From assembly GCA_017744735.1 (NCBI GenBank), contig JAGIAR010000004.1:1-64000 (forward strand): DNA of 64,000 nt, in the 5' to 3' direction. Origin of the DNA: Novosphingobium sp. GTDB taxonomy: Bacteria > Pseudomonadota > Alphaproteobacteria > Sphingomonadales > Sphingomonadaceae. Both the position numbers and the translations under genes were made by a program. The notes under the pieces were generated by a model. It searched no databases and was not told where the DNA came from. It saw only the letters and a list, made by a program, of their open reading frames with translations. Numbering within the stretch: position 1 is the first letter of the stretch; the number at the start of each line of letters is the position of its first letter. Of this stretch, positions 61,147 to 64,000 are shown one piece after another.

Positions 61147-62271
61147 TTGATCCTGACAACGCATGTCGGAAGCCTGCCGCGTGGCCCGGAACTGGTGCCG
61201 CTGCTGCTCGCACGCGATCATGGCGAAGCCTATGACGCGGCCGAGTTCGACCGGGTGGTGCAAGCCGCGGTCGACGATGCGGTTGTGCGCCAGGTCGCGG
61301 CGGGGGTCTCGATCGTCAGCGACGGCGAGCTCGGCAAGGTGGGCTATTCGACATATGTGATCGAGCGGCTCGAAGGCTTCGGCGGCCACAGCCCGCGCAA
61401 GCCCGCGCTCGATCTGGCGCAGGTGCCAGAACTGGCGCAGAAGCTGAGCCATATCATGGGCGCGCAGGAATTCACGCGCGCCAGCGCGATCGCGCCCGTC
61501 CGGCTGGTCGATCTCCAGCCGTTGCACGACGACATCCGGCGCTTCAAGGCGGCAATGGGCAGGCACGGAAACGGCGTTCGCGGCTTTATGAACTCGGCGT
61601 CGCCCGGGCTGATCACCGCGTTCCAGCCGAACCAGTATTACCCAGACCACGAGGCCTATCTGGCCGACCTGGTCGATGCGATGCGCCCGGAATACGAGGC
61701 AATCGTGGAAGCCGGCTTCGACCTCCAGCTCGATTGCCCCGACCTCGCGATGAGCCGGCACACCGGCTACCAGGATCTCACCGACACCGAGTTCCTGAAA
61801 GTCGCCGCTGCCAATGTCGAGGCGCTCAACGCGGCGACCGCGAATATCCCGCCCGAGCGGCTGCGGATGCATGTGTGCTGGGGCAATTACGAAGGCCCGC
61901 ACGATTTCGACATTCCGCTCGAAAAGATCATCGATATCGTGCTTGCTGCGCGACCGCAGACGATCCTGTTCGAAGGCGCCAATCCGCGCCACGAGCATGA
62001 ATGGATCGTGTGGAAGGCGGCCGACCTGGCCGACAAGATCCTCGCCCCCGGACTGGTCGACAGCTGTTCGAATTATCTCGAAACCGCCGAGCTCATCGCT
62101 CAGCGGCTCGAGCGCTTTGCGACCTTTGTCGGCAAGGATCGCCTGATCGCGAGCACCGATTGCGGCTTCGGCACCTTCGCCGGCTATGGCAAGATCGATC
62201 CCTCGGTCGCGTGGAAGAAGCTAGCGGTGCTGCGCGAAGGCGCCGACCTCGCCGACCGGCGGATCAGATAG
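61147..62271 (+). CDS. MetE C-terminal-domain-like methyltransferase or transferase
   Basis: 374 residues with the cobalamin-independent methionine synthase catalytic barrel: ILTTHVGSLPRGPELVPLL at the N terminus, the zinc ligands in MHVCWGNYEG and in LIASTDCGFGTFAG, and the conserved region LDCPDLAMSRH. It lacks the N-terminal MetE half. Stand-alone members include EaCoMT-like transferases and uncharacterised demethylase-like proteins. Translation begins at TTG 61147 with GGAGGGG 8 bases before. A thiol or methoxy methyl acceptor is possible; the substrate is unknown. Confidence 0.83.
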   Translation: MILTTHVGSLPRGPELVPLLLARDHGEAYDAAEFDRVVQAAVDDAVVRQVAAGVSIVSDGELGKVGYSTYVIERLEGFGGHSPRKPALDLAQVPELAQKLSHIMGAQEFTRASAIAPVRLVDLQPLHDDIRRFKAAMGRHGNGVRGFMNSASPGLITAFQPNQYYPDHEAYLADLVDAMRPEYEAIVEAGFDLQLDCPDLAMSRHTGYQDLTDTEFLKVAAANVEALNAATANIPPERLRMHVCWGNYEGPHDFDIPLEKIIDIVLAARPQTILFEGANPRHEHEWIVWKAADLADKILAPGLVDSCSNYLETAELIAQRLERFATFVGKDRLIASTDCGFGTFAGYGKIDPSVAWKKLAVLREGADLADRRIR

Positions 62272-62287
62272 CGGACAGGAGGGGGGC

Positions 62288-63037
62288 ATGGCCAGCGAAA
62301 GCCCGTCAAGCAGCGTCAAATCGGCGACCCGCACGCTCGACATCATCGAGTATGTCGTCGCTGCCGGGCGGCCGCTGGTGGCGCAGGAGATCTCCAATGC
62401 GCTCGGAATTCCGGTGTCGAGCCTCAGCTATCTTCTCTCCACCCTTGCCGAGCGGACCTACCTGCAACGCGTCGGGCGGCGGTACACGCCCGGCCCGGGG
62501 CTGGAACGGCTGCAGGCCAAAACCGGCGGCTTCTCGCTTGCCGAGCGGGTGACCCCGCTGGTGCGGACGCTGCGGATGCAGCTCAACGAAACCGCAAGCT
62601 TCTGGGTGCGCCACGGGTGGGAAGCCGAACCGATCGCGACCGAAAGCAGCGACCAGGCGCTGCGTTATGCGGTCGACACCGGCACCCGGCTGCCGCTGCA
62701 CGCGCTAGCCTCGGGCAAGGCGCTGCTCGCCACGCTGAGCGAGGCCGAGCTGGCGCAATATTTCGCCGAGGCCAATTTCGAACGGTACACCCCGGCCACG
62801 GTCACCAGCGAGGCGAAACTGCGCAAGCAGATCGAAGAGGCCCGGCGGACGGGGTTTGCGCTGACCGACGAGGAACGCAGTCTCGGCATCAACGGCATCG
62901 GCCGGGTGGTGAAGATCGGCGGCGAGGTCGTCGGCGCGCTTTCGGTCGCGATCCCCAAGGTCCGCTATTCCCCGGCGCTGGCGCAGCGCGCGATGGATTT
63001 GCTGCAACGGACGGCGGGCCTGCTCGAAGCGGGCTGA
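62288..63037 (+). CDS. IclR family transcriptional regulator
   Basis: 249 residues. Winged helix with TLDIIEYVVAAGRPLVAQEI, SNALGIPVSSLSYLLSTLAERTYL; the effector domain contains YAVDTGTRLPLHALASGKALLAT, EEARRTGFALTDEERSLGIN and VVGALSVAIPKVRY. IclR proteins often sense aromatic acids. Probably regulates the MetE-like gene upstream, 16 bases away, through the operator at 61098. Confidence 0.92.
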   Translation: MASESPSSSVKSATRTLDIIEYVVAAGRPLVAQEISNALGIPVSSLSYLLSTLAERTYLQRVGRRYTPGPGLERLQAKTGGFSLAERVTPLVRTLRMQLNETASFWVRHGWEAEPIATESSDQALRYAVDTGTRLPLHALASGKALLATLSEAELAQYFAEANFERYTPATVTSEAKLRKQIEEARRTGFALTDEERSLGINGIGRVVKIGGEVVGALSVAIPKVRYSPALAQRAMDLLQRTAGLLEAG

Positions 63038-63064
63038 TCCCGTCCCGTCCGGCACAGACCGACC

Positions 63065-64000
63065 TCAGGGCCGCTTGCGTGCCTCGACCAGCTTCTCCGA
63101 CAGATCCGCGCCCTGCTGGCCGGTGATCTCGTAAAGCAGCTCGAATCCATGATCGCCGCTGCTGTGGGCAAGCCGGTCGATCTTATCGGGCAGGCCCCGG
63201 CCGGAGACGATCGGCGCCAGCCCGCGCAACCCGGTGTCGCGCGCCCCGGCAACCACCGCGACGAGCGCCCCGCCCGGCTCGCGGAACTCGGAAAAATAGC
63301 CATAGTCGTGGTAATATTGCGGCGTCGGCAGGTTGAACGCCTCTTCGCTGGTGTAGCGGCGGTTGCTCTTGAGATCGATCAACTGGTCGTAGCTCTCGCC
63401 GACCATGAAGTCCGAGCTCATGAAGTTAACGTCCTCGAGCAGGCCCATCCCGCTCATCAGCCCGATGTAGACGACGTTGTTGGTGCGGAAGGTGTCGCTG
63501 GTGACCTGCGAGGCCGGCATGACCGTGACCTTCTTGTTGTGCTGGCTCAGGATCGGCATGATGTCGGCGAGTCCGTAGGACGCCGACATCGGCAGGTAGT
63601 TCAACCCCATGTCCTCGGCCGTGCCGTAGCGCTTCGGATTCGATTCCTGCGCGCGCGCCAGATCGGTCTTGGAATTGATGTTGAAATCGCGGATCAGGCG
63701 CCCGTTCTCAGGCGCCATCGGATCGATTTCGCCATAGATGTAATAGTCCCCCACCACCACCACGATCGGGCGGTCGGATTTGAGGAACGGCTCCCATATC
63801 GGATTGACCGGCGCGCTGTCCGGATCGCCGAAGCGTCCGGCGAAGAACGCTGCGACGACCAGCAACACCAGCATCACCGGCAGCGTGTACTGCGTCCAGC
63901 GAGTCCGCTGGACGACTGCAGCGCCCGCGGTCATATCGACGGTCGCGGGCGCGAAGCGCAGCGCATAGGTCCCGGCGGGAATCGTCAGGCGGCCCGCGCC
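63065..64000 (-). CDS. Membrane-anchored protein, N-terminally cut by the window (hypothetical)
   Basis: At least 311 residues: the frame is open to the right edge, so the start is outside. Residues from about 35 carry a transmembrane helix (YTLPVMLVLLVVAAFFAG), and the rest is periplasmic with VVVVGDYYIYGEIDP and repeated aromatic motifs (YYHDYGYFSEF). The part before the helix, LTIPAGTYALRF, resembles the IxLPKGxYxPxF segment found after DNA-binding domains in some membrane-bound regulators; that is inference. An ATG at 63934 exists but lacks a ribosome binding site. Confidence 0.6.
   Translation of the reverse strand, partial: GAGRLTIPAGTYALRFAPATVDMTAGAAVVQRTRWTQYTLPVMLVLLVVAAFFAGRFGDPDSAPVNPIWEPFLKSDRPIVVVVGDYYIYGEIDPMAPENGRLIRDFNINSKTDLARAQESNPKRYGTAEDMGLNYLPMSASYGLADIMPILSQHNKKVTVMPASQVTSDTFRTNNVVYIGLMSGMGLLEDVNFMSSDFMVGESYDQLIDLKSNRRYTSEEAFNLPTPQYYHDYGYFSEFREPGGALVAVVAGARDTGLRGLAPIVSGRGLPDKIDRLAHSSGDHGFELLYEITGQQGADLSEKLVEARKRP

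Overview
The window looks like chromosome of a GC-rich alphaproteobacterium of the order Sphingomonadales (Sphingomonas/Novosphingobium/Erythrobacter-like). The evidence is the alphaproteobacterial 16S 5' end at the left edge, an Atm1-type exporter very close to the Novosphingobium NaAtm1 type, COQ9, a ubiquinol-cytochrome c chaperone, EipA/DUF1134, and abundant TonB, Rieske and NTF2-like catabolic genes. Genus-level assignment is inference.

Region 1 (1-640): the 5' end of a 16S rRNA gene transcribed leftward out of the window, with its leader, a boxA-like site and a strong promoter (477-505). Region 2 (641-22725): mostly housekeeping. It holds a lipid-linked glycan flippase and two glycosyltransferases; a retropepsin-like protease with one degenerate active site; an Atm1-like ABC exporter followed by two tandem cytochrome c'-like proteins; hslVU with an ACT-domain gene; bamE; a bc1-complex chaperone plus DUF177; ssb; feoAB; COQ9 and an ankyrin protein; SCO, a Cys-cluster protein and a YgjP-type metalloprotease; ribD-ribE; an aromatic/aspartate aminotransferase; eipA; and tRNA-Ser(GCT).

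Region 3 (about 23.2-63.0 kb, directly after the tRNA): a roughly 40-kb catabolic block that looks built for lignin-derived or other plant aromatics, especially biaryl and stilbene-type compounds. It contains a carotenoid oxygenase/lignostilbene-dioxygenase homologue, two GMC oxidoreductases, six compact NTF2/SnoaL-like proteins plus two larger related-looking proteins, two stand-alone Rieske oxygenases, and a VAO/p-cresol-methylhydroxylase-type flavoprotein with its cytochrome c and a Tat-signal protein. It also has a PQQ alcohol dehydrogenase lipoprotein, an aldehyde dehydrogenase, three SDR/NmrA proteins, a TPP-dependent lyase or decarboxylase, an FAD monooxygenase, an FAH homologue with an ACMSD-like decarboxylase, a MetE-core protein with an IclR regulator, a TonB receptor and an aromatic-acid MFS transporter. 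Five regulators (two MarR, two TetR, one IclR) are interspersed.

The block appears to be wired together by repeated cis elements. TAAC-N4-GTTA palindromes occur in four intergenic promoter regions (42279, 46209, 51172, 60586). Two related ACACTGT-centred palindromes lie next to the two TetR genes (49951, 53791). A recurring CGG(A/G)CAAAGTCA motif occurs at 27570, 36470, 54940 and 57209. I infer that uptake (TonB, MFS), periplasmic oxidation (PQQ-ADH, flavocytochrome), ring or side-chain oxidation (Rieske, FMO, GMC), cofactor-independent side-chain chemistry (NTF2-like), C=C cleavage (lignostilbene dioxygenase) and aldehyde oxidation act as one regulon. No substrate can be proved from sequence. 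The right edge cuts a membrane-anchored protein of unknown function.
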